A stretch of DNA of 64,000 nucleotides from Phorcus lineatus. Taxonomy: Eukaryota; Mollusca; Gastropoda; Trochida; Trochidae. The stretch lies in the NCBI GenBank assembly GCA_921293015.1, contig OV121084.1, forward strand, positions 20,216,960 to 20,280,959, given 5' to 3'. Both the position numbers and the translations under genes were made by a program. Shown piece after piece: positions 1-12,078 of the stretch (position 1 is the first letter of the stretch; every line of letters starts with the position of its first letter). The notes under the pieces were generated by a model. That model did not search any database, was not told the DNA's origin, and saw only the letters and a list, made by a program, of their open reading frames with translations.

Positions 1-724
1 CTTCATCACCGTTAACTCTGCCATTAAGAATATGTAAACAATGAGTTCGGCAAATGTCAAGTAAACGTCGACCGAAGTTATTCACTTCGGTATCACAGTT
101 CTTACGTGGATATTGGAAGTCATCGCTGTCATACCAGTCTCCTCCAGGCATATAATCTGAGTCATCGTTGACTATGAAGTCATCCAGTGTTCCAGTTCTA
201 CAGTTAAAGTCTCCAGTTAAGATAACTTCAGCATCATAAGAGCTTTCTATATCATATAAGCAGTCTTCTAGCACTTCTAAACTGTCTTTCTGTTTATCAC
301 TGTAATAATGTGAGTATTCTGGTGAAATATAAAGAACACAGACAACAATATCTTTATGAAAGTTAAATGCATTCTTATCAATCAATAGATAAACACTATC
401 TGTTACATGTGAACAAATCCTCCTTGTTTGTGCAAATAATGAGTTCTCAATGTATACACATACACCACCATGCTTGTTCTTGTCTCTCAGTGAAGATAGA
501 AGTGTGTGAGTAGAAGATAGAAAGTCACTGCAGTGATCACTTACATACAACCATGTCTCACACAATCCCACAATGGCATGCTGTGATAACATCTCTTGTA
601 TACTTTTACTAGATAAATGTCGCTTTAGTGATTGACAGTTCCATGTGTATAAGCTTAAGGGTCTTTCTTGTGAATGTTTGATTTTGGTTATGTGTGTGTT
701 TACACTTTGGCCCTGGCCAATGTG
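1..724 (-). CDS. LINE ORF2, N-terminal apurinic-type endonuclease (partial)
   Basis: The frame is open from 724 down to the left edge, so the protein is cut by the window and the reverse transcriptase is not visible. It reads as the endonuclease that nicks target DNA for a non-LTR retrotransposon. Visible motifs are a start-like TWNCQSLKRHL, GLCETWLYV (expected catalytic Glu), GGVCVYIENS and VILTGDFNCRTG (Asp/Asn of the active site). It lies in the same frame as ORF1 and is separated from it by one TAA at 725-727; the first in-frame ATG is at 592-590, inside the domain, so the start is unclear. Family assignment (CR1/L2-like, jockey superfamily) is inferred from the endonuclease and from the ORF1 layout. 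No stop or frameshift is seen in the visible part. Confidence 0.8.
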
Positions 725-1597
725 TTATTTACAAACACAGAGTTTATCTTTAGTGCTATCAAACTCATATGGTATCCTATCAATCACAAGCTTGTCAAAT
801 CTCAGAAAAGCTTCTTTACCCTCCTTCCTGGCCTGTATCATGTGGGGAATGAGATTCTTCCTCTTCTGCCCGACTGGGAAACTGAAATCCTCACTGATCT
901 TCACACTGCTTCCTTTCAGTTTCTCCCTTGCACAGCTCAGAATAGCAGATTTAGTTTTGCTTCTTGTCATTTTAACAAGAACTGGTCTTGCTTTCCCACC
1001 ATCTATCTTCTTCCCCACTCTATGGGCCCTCTCAATACCAACTTGTGAATCATCATCAGCCCCATCCATTTCTAATTTTTCTGTTAAAATGTCTCTCACT
1101 GCTGTTTCACATTCATTCCAAGTTTCCTTTTCTTTCCCACTTTTCTCAGGAATCCCATAAAACACTAAATTATCTCTTCTTGATCTGTTTTCTAGATCAT
1201 CAGTTTTTCTTTCAATATCACATGTTTTTCTGTCTAGGGCCTGAGTTAATGAATGAACTTGATCTTTTAATTCTTTCACTTCCCCCTGGAGAGTTTTAAC
1301 AATCTCACTAAGTTCTTTAACAGTAACCTTCGTGTGGTCTGGCCCGGGGTTAGTTTCTACATCACCCCCTAATGTTATTGTCAACATGGCCAACACGAGC
1401 GGTGTCGCTACTGACAGGGACACACACACAATTTTCGGCCTGAATTTAACTGGGGGTTTTCGAGGATGAAAAGTGCCAATTTTGCATCTCCATGTGCTAA
1501 TGTCTACACCCATACCTGGCTTTTTGGTGTAAGCTGTACTTTGAGTGTATTTTGACAAGAAAATTCTCGCTGGGTGTTTACTTCGTGTACCTCTCAA
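725..1597 (-). CDS. LINE ORF1 with 2A peptide, coiled coil and L1-like RNA-binding domain
   Basis: A 290-residue ORF. Residues 77-86 read GGDVETNPGP, a complete 2A motif with separation expected between G85 and P86, preceded by a hydrophobic stretch (about 57-76). Residues 92-135 are heptad-like and rich in Leu/Lys/Glu (coiled coil). ENRSRRDNLVFYGIPE at about 136-151 is the signature of L1-type ORF1 RRM proteins, which bind element RNA as nucleic-acid chaperones. 2A sequences at the N-terminus of non-LTR retrotransposon proteins are known from sea urchin, amphioxus and oyster; the first 85 residues would be released as a separate leader. The start was taken at the first ATG; upstream sequence is unrecognised. 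The frame is intact, so the copy is fairly young. Confidence 0.82.
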   Translation of the reverse strand: MRGTRSKHPARIFLSKYTQSTAYTKKPGMGVDISTWRCKIGTFHPRKPPVKFRPKIVCVSLSVATPLVLAMLTITLGGDVETNPGPDHTKVTVKELSEIVKTLQGEVKELKDQVHSLTQALDRKTCDIERKTDDLENRSRRDNLVFYGIPEKSGKEKETWNECETAVRDILTEKLEMDGADDDSQVGIERAHRVGKKIDGGKARPVLVKMTRSKTKSAILSCAREKLKGSSVKISEDFSFPVGQKRKNLIPHMIQARKEGKEAFLRFDKLVIDRIPYEFDSTKDKLCVCK

Positions 1598-1944
1598 AGG
1601 GACGTTACTCGCGATCGCCTAGTGGGTAAGTTTGGACATTATGTAAACAAATTGAAATTGTTTACTATGGATCCTTTGGTGACATTCAAGTTAAGTTATT
1701 TCTGTGTAATCTGAACATTGTATTCTACTATGTTCTATCATTTTCATGAAACAAGATTTTTACAAATTATTCTACAACTTTTAATATCCTTGTTATATTA
1801 CGCGGTAAGGTTAATTTTTGAATTTGGTTCTTATCTATGTCATAAGATTTTTACAAATTATTCTACAACTTTTAATATCCTTGTTATATTTGGCGGCAAT
1901 GTTAATTTTTGGATTTGGTTCTTATTTATGTAGTAAATGGAACG
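1598..1944. repeat. Intergenic DNA with a 91-bp tandem duplication
   Basis: No gene is visible. Two copies of an approximately 91-bp block lie at about 1754-1844 and 1845-1935, sharing a long stretch beginning AGATTTTTACAAATTATTCT and a second stretch around TTAATTTTTG. The copies differ by a few substitutions, so this is a simple local duplication. It separates the LINE from a piggyBac relative. Confidence 0.6.
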
Positions 1945-4195
1945 TAACATTCAACACATTTAAATCTTCAATGCATTTTCCATGTGCACATGACCCATCA
2001 TGTGCTAATAGCCTAAGGACACCTTCTACTCTCTCGCACAAGCTTAGCGATCTTACTGACCTGCTATAATTTACTTAGACGCATGCATTGCGACCATATG
2101 CACACCCTCCTATTGCACTACTTATGGATTTCAATATGGGTGGGATCATTTGAAAGAGAAAGAAATTGTCTTCAATTCAATGAAAATTACATATCTGCGT
2201 GTTAATGTGAAATAAAGATACAGCTTGTGCCGCAAAAAGTTGATTTTTACATATATTTAGTTTTACACCATTTTGTCACACCAAATTTTCTCATGATGTG
2301 CTCAATGTATTTTGACAATTTTTATATCACAAGATAGAGAAAAAGATTGTTTTTCATTCAATGTAAAAATTTTACATGCGCAAAAATAAATACAGACACA
2401 GCAAGCGCCGCACAAAAAGCTAATTACCCTATTCAAATCATGTGAACACAACGGCGATTTTGACATGTATCTTTCGCGCATATCTTCTCAACAGCTAAGG
2501 GTATATTGAAATTGATAACCTTGTGATAAAGAAGGAGTAAATGTTTGATTTGGTCTAAAATTTGTATATGCGCTAAATGAAATAAAGATACAGCAAGTGC
2601 CGCAAAAGGGTGACTTTTGTTTATTCTTTAGTTTTTACTATTTTTTAGCACTTTATATCACATAAACTTCTTGGCATATTTTGAAATTTTATATATCAAA
2701 ATATAGAAAAAAGGATGATCTTCATTTCCTTATAAAATTTGTCTGTATACGAAAATCAGTAAAGACCCAGGGAGCATAGCACAAACAGGCAATTTCTCTA
2801 TTCATATCTTTTTAACTGAGAAGCGATTTTTCACCTGCTATTTACACTTCCTATCCATTTAACGACAGAGCGCATTATCAAAATTCTTATATTACAATAT
2901 AGAGGAAAGGATCGTCTTCAATTCTGTATAAAATTTGCAAATTACAATGAGACAATAACGGAGTGTTAAGTGATGTGGCAATCATTAAAATGTGTTCTCA
3001 AATACCTGATGGTACCATCTTTGCACACTATATATGTTCCAAACCATGTGGTACATATTTATTTTTTTCATATCATCGTAAAGAAGAAATAAATATCTCA
3101 ATTTCCATATATAATTTGCACATATTTGCATCAAAATAAAACGAGTGGAAATGATGCGACAAATGTTTCGTAAGGCGATTATCAAATTCTGTTTTACCTA
3201 GCTATACCCACGTTTGGTTGGTAACACCTTCTGATCACAGTGCAATAAATTATTATGTTTTATATCTTTGTAAAGAAGAATAAATTGCCTTCAATTCCAT
3301 ATATAATTTGCATGTATACAAAGCGAATTACTTGATTTATATAAATTTTGAAATAAAGACAATTTCTATTATGTGCGAGTGAATTTTTCAGCTGGGATAT
3401 CACTGTGCCGCCTGCACGCGCTGAGCTCGTGTGTTTGCCCGGGGCTATTAGCTTAGTAATATTACTGTGGGGATCAGAACATTATCGGGGTTTATCACTA
3501 CCCTGCTTTCGTAATTTATATCTTTCGTTTAGGATGGCGTATTGTTATGAAATTTATCGTGAAATATACAGCAAGAAATTAGCTTCATTTCCGCATATAA
3601 TTTGTTTATGTGCAATCAGTGATTAAATGATTTGATAAAGTTCGAAATAAAGGCAATTTGTAAATAATTGTAAAATTCGTTCTAGACATATTTTTATAAG
3701 AACTTTTATATTGATGTCAAGAGGAACTATACTTCTTGAGTTTCGTATTGATTTCGCGCATGCGCTCAGAATTTATTGAGTTATGACGCCCAAATTAAAA
3801 ACAAGTTTACTTCAGTTATAGAAACCATTCTACGGGTGATAGAAATTTCATTCTTCATGGCAGGTAAGTATCATCCATTTATGCCATGGGATTGGCTGAC
3901 TAGTTTTGTAAACAACGATGAGACACTAAATGGGGCGGCGCTTATCCATGGGGGTTATGAAGAAAGTGTGCCTCCTGTTTTTTATATGTTTGGCTTTCAC
4001 CACCCCCTTAATCGTAAACAACGATGATAACGTTCATATTTCACCATGTAAACACACCATATGTTGTTTAAATGGTCGACCTCGCGGCTTGAATATTCAG
4101 CCACAGGTGCTAGTTACGCTTTTACGGTAGTGAGGCGAGTGCTTGAAAGTTCAGCCACGGGGGAAAAACCGGTCAAAATAATATTCAGCAATGTA
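1945..4195 (-). mobile_element. piggyBac-related copy without transposase, reversed
   Basis: The right end (4010-4195) matches, in reverse complement, the left terminal region of the complete piggyBac at 27510-33929, including the recurring GTGGCTGAA(T/C) blocks and the ATTGCTGAATATTATTTTGACC stretch just inside the terminus. The left end (1945-2160) matches the right subterminal region of that element (shared blocks around TAGCCT, CTCTCGCAC and GATCATTTGAAAGAGAAA). The middle holds several diverged copies of the roughly 200-bp subterminal repeat (AAAGATACAGC(T/A)AGTGCCGCA and variants). No transposase codons are seen. The outermost bases have decayed (no clean CCC/TTAA at 4195). Confidence 0.65.
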
Positions 4196-4639
4196 AGTTA
4201 TTGATGAGCGTGGTTTCATACTTATATGCAAATTAGGTCTCGGTCATCCAGTCATGTTAAACTAAATTAGAATGCATAAATGAGGCAAAAGAATTTCGCC
4301 TGATAAAACGAAACTGGTTTTGGTGTTTCAGTGGCCTTATGTATTCAACACAGGAAATCAATTCAACTTCTTATCTCGATGTTGACATCAGTGATGTTAC
4401 AATTATGTCAAAATTATAATGTTGATGCACCATTCAAGTATAATTAGCGCAAATGGCACAATCGCACAGCCTAGAATGACCACTGGGGACAGCTGTTAGG
4501 TCTGCCAACAATAGAGTCTTTCAGCTCTCAGCCGTGCTGTGAAAGCATGATACAGAACTTTGCAGTGAATCCGTGTTTAGAGAAATGCTAATAGATTGAA
4601 TCAGCTGTTTGAACATTGAGTTGATATTGATGAAGGAGT

Positions 4640-4945
4640 AAGCATATATGAAGGGCTCACACGGTCAGAAAATCTATAAATTACAATCCCCATCAGTTAA
4701 GGAGACTGTACACAAGTCTCAGTTTTCTAGGCCTCAAGGTTTTGGAGAAGTAGTTGAAAATTGTTTTTGGGATGTGGCCCCTGTGGCCCTTATTAGGTGT
4801 TACAGGGTCATCATATCTAAACATTTGAATCCTCATCAGCTTAGGAGTCTGAACGCATGGTCTTAGCTTTCTCAGCCTCTTGCTTTTGGAGAAGAAGATG
4901 AAAATTGGTTTTGGGACATGGCTCTTGTGACCATTATTAGTTCTT
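4640..4945 (-). repeat. Dispersed repeat, 'GACCCTGTAACC' family, copy 1
   Basis: Reverse-strand copy of a family found at least six more times in this window. Shared blocks include the (A)GGCCTAGAAAGCTGA-like segment, a CATCTTCTTCTCC-like segment and a segment around CACAGGGGCCAC. The unit repeats internally about every 145 bp. The short ORF here is an accident of the repeat. No coding capacity is recognised. Confidence 0.6.
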
Positions 4946-5279
4946 GAATTGAAATAATTGAAATATAATCCAATTGTTGTACTAGTTGCATAAACTTACT
5001 CTGCCAAATAATATGCAAAATGTACTCACAAAGAATGGCACAATGATTTGATTTAATATTTCAGGTTTTCTGTAAGAACAGAGCATCACATCACAATGAT
5101 GAGATTTGTGTGTATACTGAATTGCATTCTTGTACTAAACAATATAAAACTATGTAATAAATGAACTAATATCTGTGATATATATTTCTTAATTAATTAC
5201 CCCATAAAAGAACTTCCACATGGATTTTAAAGGCTTGTAATGTGATCAAACTCTTGTGAAATCTTGTGACAAATGTTAC

Positions 5280-5377
5280 TTGCATACAAGGGCTGCAATG
5301 TTCTTCTCTTTCCTCCTCTTGAAGGTCTTGAGGCGAGACAGAAGATCAGGGTCTACCTCACACACTGAAACTTGAGC
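5280..5377 (-). CDS. GMF: Glia maturation factor (GMF)-like internal exon
   Basis: On the minus strand a good acceptor (CTGCAATTTCAG) precedes 98 bases that translate from phase 0 as AQVSVCEVDPDLLSRLK, then TFKRRKEKNIAALVC and two bases of a Lys codon before a GTAACA donor at 5279. The VCEVD..L...L..F..RKE.N.AA pattern is the N-terminal strand and helix of the ADF-homology fold in GMF, which binds Arp2/3 and promotes debranching of actin networks. In vertebrate GMF a very short first coding exon supplies Met plus a few residues, and the next exon begins near this point. Reading past the donor meets TAA at once, so this is an internal exon. The remaining exons are not found in 1-5279 and probably lie off the left edge. 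Cofilin-type ADF-H proteins fit less well. Confidence 0.72.
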
Positions 5378-8334
5378 CTGAAATTGCAGAAAGATTATAG
5401 TACGAAGCATAACATTCCGGCAAGAATTCAGCTTACCTGTATTATCAACTTATGAAATTATTACAGAGCAACAATCTCATTAAAATGAAATCTAAATGCT
5501 CCACTACATGCGTGTAGATCTCACCAGGCTCCCTTACGTGAGCCATCAGATTTGCCCCTGACATAATTCAAATCAGCCAAACAGTGAGTTCGCCCCGTAT
5601 CTTATGGTGCAGGCTAGTTCTATTTTGCTTGTAAGCTTTTCAGCACTCGAAAATAGAACATTTCCAACTGTTTTCCGAATGTCGAACTGCCTAAATATCC
5701 GAATAAATGTATTATATGTACTTTCAATTTACCCTAGGTTGTTTTGTTGGACGAAAAGTCAAATTGAACACTGTGGTGTAATCTTTCACAAAGCCAGCTC
5801 TGCATATCTCAACTTAATGCATAGTAGAAGGGACAAATCCAAAATGCCTTTCTGAAAACAGATACGTTGAATAATCGTTTTGTCTTTTAGTTTGTAATAA
5901 TCGTTGAATAATTCTTAATTTCGTGAAACAAATTAACCATAAACATGTTGAGAAACAAAAGCAACCGAAACATGTACAAATACCAATAAGAGGTTTCTTG
6001 ATTATTATTTATTAGTCATATGCGACGTACATTTGCTAATGAGATTGACCCTTGTTTCGTCAAAGACTGGCATGTTATAACTAACTCTGCCTGGTTGCCA
6101 TGCAATTTAAGGACATATACCAATTACTACAACTTTATAAGAGTTTCAACTGCCAATTGAGAAAATACTCCCTATCACTAAAAAAGCCTTGAAGTTACGA
6201 GCATTGTGATTGCTTGAAGGTATCTGCGGCAAGCCAATGAGATTTAGAGGTCAAATTGAGGCAAAGGTTAACCTGACGGCTTTAGTAAAGGAGCCTAGTG
6301 AGATCTATAATTTGCGTAACGTAGTGCAGCGTAATATTAGATTTTATTTTAATGAGATTGACAGAGCAAAGAATTCCAAGATGACACTTTAAAATCAAAT
6401 GTAAATTCCAGGCGTAACATAGAGTCTCATTCGGTGAGTTTGTTCGGTTCAAATCAAGAAAGCAAATCAAACAGCTAACCATTTGTTGAGCATAATTTAA
6501 ATGGATAGAGGGTAGTTTTTTTCGGGTGACAGTAACTAACGGGTTAATGAAAGATATCTCTTACACAAGCTAAATTTTGGTTTTAAACAATGCGTTTTGG
6601 AAATGAATCATCATTTATGAATGCGAAAACAAACATATTTTCAATATAAGCAATACAAATTTGACGTGATATGTATGCTATGTCAGAATGTATTATATAT
6701 AATAAATCAATAAAACTCGATACAATATAAGATAAGCAAACAGAGTCGGCTATATCCCCCGCCAAGTGGCCAAAGTGTGAAAAAATTTATCAATAGTTGA
6801 GAAGCAGTATTCTTTCATAAACCCCAAATACACATAATTTTAGTGAAAACTTTCCTAAACAGATAGCTGGTAATACATTTATCCTTCAGAAGATCCTTAG
6901 TTTCAATACGCTTAACGTTAAGGTTTTAAAGTTCAACCTTGGAAACAATATTGTGACTTTTGTGTTCCATGGACACAGCAAAAACAAAAAGGAATATGAA
7001 GAAGTCAAAAAACACAAAACACAAAGACTTTTCTACACACCAAGTTTCAATGAACTAGAACTTATGGTTTTTGAGTTCTTGTCCAGAAACAAATTTCTAA
7101 GTTGCATTTCCATGGAACTGGTTAAATATGAATATAAGAATCAGTTGAAAACCCGAAACAATATGATTATTTCATATAAACTTCACATTATTATTGCTCC
7201 ATATTCAGTTTCAATGAGCTAAGCTAGTTATGGCTGTTTAGTTCTGGACAGATAGATGGACAGAGGTCATTTCTATATCCCCTGAAAATTTCATTTGGTG
7301 CGCGATAATTACATATTATCTAGGACATAAAATGAAGTTTAGATAGCAAGTGTGTTTTCTTTACAAAAGACTCATCCATCTAGTGTTGAAAAAACTGTAG
7401 AACTTAAATGATATGATAAAAAGAAAACAAAACTACAAGCATTTTAATAATATAACCTTTCATCCCCTTGATCTATAGTTCAGATAATCTAAACTTTGAT
7501 TTATGCGCGATGAGTCCACAAACAACGTCCGAAGCCTTTTTTATCTGTAGCAGCTTTGAAACAATTTAGATTCGGAAGTAGTTTGCTATATAAGTCAATA
7601 AACAAAATCATTTTACTTCAATGGACACACAGATGGCTACTATATACAACCACTGTATCATCTTTGAAATTTTCTTTTTGATTTATCTGCATTATATTCA
7701 TCGCTACCCACTACCCAAGGTAGCATCTGTCCTAGTTGTCAAATAAGAGGGGATACTGGCTGGTAAGCAGTTATTGCCATGTTACGAGATGTTTTGTTTC
7801 AAACTCGGAAACACATCTTCCGATTTAAGATATACTCTTCATGATTCATGCCCTGTCAGGAAAAAAATTGAATTTCATTGCCAACTTAGAGATTTTCAAA
7901 ATGACAAGCATAATGACACGGACCACAACCAAACGGTTCAGCAAGGCCCTTTGGGTTAACTTTTGTGGCTAAATCTTTAATTATCGAAATTAGACTACCT
8001 AAAATATTTAAATTGTATCATTTGAAGCATATATCTATAGCATTTTATGATAATGGTTGTTTACTTTATTCAAAAGCAGTAGTCATGTGTGAAGGCTAAA
8101 AATATGAACATCACAATTCTGACGATATTTGTTTTCAAATAATTACTTATCATACAATTGACATTTTTCTATACCAAAACTATTCCCAAGTAATTTTCTA
8201 TAAATATTACAATCAAACAAAAATTTTGGAAACAAGTAGTAGTGACTTCCCCATCTTTGCTCGTTTCAATGTGCTAAATATGTGCTAAATAATACCTTTT
8301 ATTATATTTTGAATGGTGAAATATGCCATTTATC
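5378..8334. other. Non-coding region, presumed GMF intron
   Basis: AT-rich sequence with only short random ORFs. I recognise no exon, RNA gene or intact element. If the GMF first exon lies further right, this is intron. Confidence 0.4.
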
Positions 8335-8542
8335 GGTGAAAATAAAACCCGTATTTTCACTGAGTGAAATAATTATGGTATTCTACTCAGTGAAATGATG
8401 CAACAATCATATGACGTCGTCTGTGACGTCATGAAACAATTGAATTACGTCATGCGACGGCCGCGCTAGCGAAGCGTTTTAGCTTCTCCAATCATATAGT
8501 TAGGGTCATTTACGGGGTTTTGGGAAACATAATAAATAGAAC

Positions 8543-8691
8543 ATTTGACATTTCTCGTCGAATACCATGAATATCTCATCTCGTGAAGTAGAAAATCATA
8601 TATTTACACTCGTGGCTGCGCCACTCGTGAAAATATAAATTTCTACTTCACTCGATGAGATATCCATGGTATTCGACGAGAAATGTCAAAT
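8543..8691. repeat. Foldback (long inverted repeat, about 70-bp arms)
   Basis: Left arm starting ATTTGACATTTCTCGTCGAA and right arm ending TTCGACGAGAAATGTCAAAT are reverse complements over about 70 bases with a few mismatches, separated by a few bases around 8616-8620. A neighbouring stretch (8330-8400) has shorter inverted blocks (TTTCACTGAGTGAAAT, ACTCAGTGAAAT) and a TGACGTCA site at about 8423-8430. Probably a MITE or foldback transposon; no target duplication was identified. Confidence 0.65.
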
Positions 8692-8699
8692 ATCCTCAA

Positions 8700-10680
8700 T
8701 TCGTCGTATAAGGAAAATTAAATTATTTTGGAGATTTTTTTTTATTAGTTACTGATTCAAACATAATTTTTCCCCAAAATATTTACAAATATAATTTATG
8801 AAAACATAAAAACTATCATATTTGATGTAAACTTGTGTGAACATTCATAAAAACATTTATAATAATGAAATTTATAGTTTCAGGGGTGTGTAAAAATATC
8901 TTTAATGGAAATCTCATTTCAGTTTATTATGTGATGTTACAGGAGGTATACTTTTCGCTCAGTATTTTGACTTTTGATTCAGTAAATGATTTGATAATCT
9001 GATTATAATCAATAACGTTAGTAATTTCACATTTTGGGGATAGGGGGACCTATTTATTCAAAAGTAATTTTAGCTTTTTCGCTTGAATAGGCCATTTTCC
9101 AATGGTAGCGAGATCTCACCACACGCCCAAGCAACCAGTTATGGCTGACAAGACCTGGATCAAGCTTTGTCTTAGCAACATGGTTATCGTTCTAGATTCT
9201 AGGTTCTTTCTCCATCTCACCTTTGATATTTCTTAAGTAAATACGGAATATAGACGTCCATATATCAAAAACAAGTGTTGCTACATTTAACAAGGTGTAT
9301 TTTTTTACCTTAATGTGGAATTTGATCCAAATAGAGAGGAGTAAAAACCCATGATGCCGTCAACAGGTGTTTTGTTTTTTCTTCAATGATCCCTTTAAAC
9401 TAAAATTATCAGCCGATTATATACATATATATCCATAGAAAACTAAAAGGGGATCAGAGACCCAGCAAACACAAACACAACAAGACAAATGTTCTTCAAG
9501 GAAAAACTCATGTTACATTTCATCTGATGAAGGGGGGTTTACGCTCCGTGAAATATACAGGGATTGGGAAAGGCAGGGGCCATGGGCCATTTTTCACATT
9601 AGATGAAAAAATGGCCCATTCAAATCAGAAATTTTACAATTGCTACTATGGGGAATGGCCCATTCGAAATTCTGGAAATGACTAAAAACCCTAAAAATGG
9701 CCCATTGTCCAGGATGTCTTTCCCAATCCCTGAATATAACATGAACTTTTCCCCTAAAGAACCTTCATCTTGTTGTGTTTGTCCCCAACCCCCTTATAGA
9801 ATACAAAAGAAATATTAATGGTGTTCAAGTAATTTATAATTTCTGGAGCTCATCTAAAATGTGACCTGTAGGCCATATTTTAAAATGTTAAATTTATATC
9901 GTAAAATAAAAATTTAAATATGTTAAATAAATGGTATATTATACATGAAATCTAATGACTAAATGTTACCCTACAAATTTTGTTAGGATGTTCTACGTGA
10001 TTTTGCTGTCTTATATAATTTTTGGTGTATGAAATGTTTTTATATGCGTCAGGTTGCCCTTTATACTTTCTATTGGTGACTTGTTTTTCTTTCCTTGATG
10101 ATAGATATTGCATTTTATTTTGAATATAGATAGAAATCATACAAATAAACATCTAGGGTTAAGGTTATTGATTGAAGGAAAAAAAAATTTCAATATAAAT
10201 TGTATGAGACATTGTCTAAAGAAATTTGGCAGTATACTTCAGAGCAGCATTGTGAAAGGGAAGACAATAATTATACATATTGTATTCTTGGTTTTTAAAA
10301 TATGTTGATGACTTACACTTAGCCCTAGCTACATAAATATTATAATTGAGATTTTAGGCCTAAGACTTTAAAAGAAATATTGTCAGTTGCTAGAGTCATA
10401 TATGCCAAACTTAATGAATGGTGTCACTTTATTTAAAAGTACTGGCTGTTGTCAAAAAGTCAGTGGAGGAGAGTTATATAACAAGTATCTATGTAGTATG
10501 TAGCCTAATAAGTCACAATTTTGATAAAAATTATAATGCACATCAATTAGTCACACATTTTTTGTAAATTAATCTAAAGCAGGAAGAGGAAACACTTTCA
10601 GTGGATAGTGTTTTGAAGGTTATACAAGGGTAAATAGAAAACTTCAAAGAATGACATAGAAAACAAGACCAAAGTATCAC
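8700..10680. other. Non-coding region
   Basis: AT-rich, with no recognisable gene. A short patch at 9585-9705 repeats ATGGCCCATT several times (two of them within 9610-9670), which looks like local duplication. Confidence 0.4.
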
Positions 10681-11110
10681 TTATTGCATTTCATTTTTCA
10701 ACATAGTCTCCACTGACATCAATACATTTGGACCAACGATGTTCCAGCTTCATTATACCATTCTTTTAAAACTCTATAAGAATTTAAAATCCACATTCAG
10801 TACCGGCAGTGAACGTGTGCTTTGTGGACAGGAGCACAATGTCGTGAACAGCATAAACTAGAACATCACTGGTGGGGGTTCTTGGCCAACCAGACCTTAC
10901 ATCATCTTCAACACTCTGCTTATCACGTTTAAATTCAGCAACCCATTTGGCAACTTTTCCCAATGCAAGGGAGTCATCACCAAATATATCAATGTTTTCA
11001 TTGATTTCCTGTGCAGACATTCGTTTGTTGACCAAATACTTGATGTCTATAGACTTTTCAACATCTTTTTTCAAGTTTCTTAACTTATGCACTTTGGCAT
11101 GTGACATCTC
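10680..11110 (-). pseudogene. Mariner-like transposase relic, internally deleted
   Basis: The first 80 residues (start 11107) show the mariner N-terminal helix-turn-helix: IKYLVNKRMSAQEINENI, then GDDSLALGKVAKWVAEFKR and the linker VEDDVRSGWPRTPT. After TECGF at about 10790 the frame stops, and the DNA at 10680-10780 encodes only the family's C-terminal tail (KLEHRWSKCIDVSGDYVEK). The DDD catalytic domain is missing, so this is an internally deleted, inactive copy. Confidence 0.72.
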
Positions 11111-11621
11111 GAAAATTACTCTACGGATGGTTGCAATATCTTGTCACAAGAATTGCTTTCAAGGCCTTATAGATAATTTGGATGAAGTTGATTATTACAT
11201 CATGCTTATTCTACCACCTTTTTTTATTTACCCACGTGTAAGTAATATTCTTGTAAATGGTATGTGTTATTTCAGTCTTGTTATCCATAGTTTTGTATCC
11301 AAGTATTTACTCTTGTATGGAACTACAATAAGCATGCACTGTAATTTCAACTCTCAACCTTTCTCAAAACGATTCGTTTATGATAATGGTACTTTTATAA
11401 ATAAGATAACGATGTAGTTTTAAATGTGACTTATTTCATTCATAGACAACGAAAAACAAGTTACATTTAAAGGAAAAAACTCTATTCTGCCTGTGTTTAC
11501 GAGTCCACTTGCCTACCGAAAGCTTCCACCGACCTTGTGATCACAACAAAATACACCAGGCAAGGATTTACCATAGTATTTGTTACACACAAATGAGAAT
11601 AAATGACAGATGACCTACCAT

Positions 11622-12078
11622 AGTTAATTTACGTAGGTGAGTTAGACCAAAGTAAAAAAGCCCCTTTTGCAAGTGCAGAACCAAAAATCGATGTATTGAA
11701 AATTTAAGTTATGATTAGAATAACGCTGCTATCCCTCAGAAACAATGGCTCCAACCCGCCTATGCACAGTCGCTCACGATCGTAACTTGAAGATGTTCAA
11801 CCACTCCCCCAGATGTAAACGCGGAAGTAGATAACTATTCATGCGCATGTGCGGGAAACACAAACTTCCGCCACGTGTGCGATCACGATCATAAACACAC
11901 AGTCACTCAAAATATTTACTAGTCGAATGCGACTTGAAAGATATTAGAATCTAAAGTTACAATTACAATTTTCACTTCCAGGCTCTAGAAGTTAACTGCA
12001 AGTGAACTTCTCTATACACTGTACGTTGGAGCTTTAATCTAACCGGCTTGAAAAGCAAGGAAGTCAGCGATTGATGAC
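11622..12078. promoter_or_regulatory. Presumed promoter and 5' UTR of TARBP1, possibly shared with GMF
   Basis: About 460 bp upstream of the TARBP1 start, richer in CpG than its surroundings around 11750-11900 (for example CCACGTGTGCGATCACGATC). No TATA box is convincing. A TGA lies in frame upstream of the chosen ATG (about 12049), which supports that start. A small ATG at 12074 opens a five-codon uORF overlapping the true start and ending at 12091. On the minus strand, ATG directly followed by a donor (ATG-GTAGGT, at 11621-11619) could be the first coding codon of GMF, which would make this a bidirectional promoter; that part is inference. Confidence 0.35.

Noticed and set aside
3405..3626. 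73-residue ORF inside the left piggyBac relative
   Set aside because: No motif; random ORF in repeat DNA.
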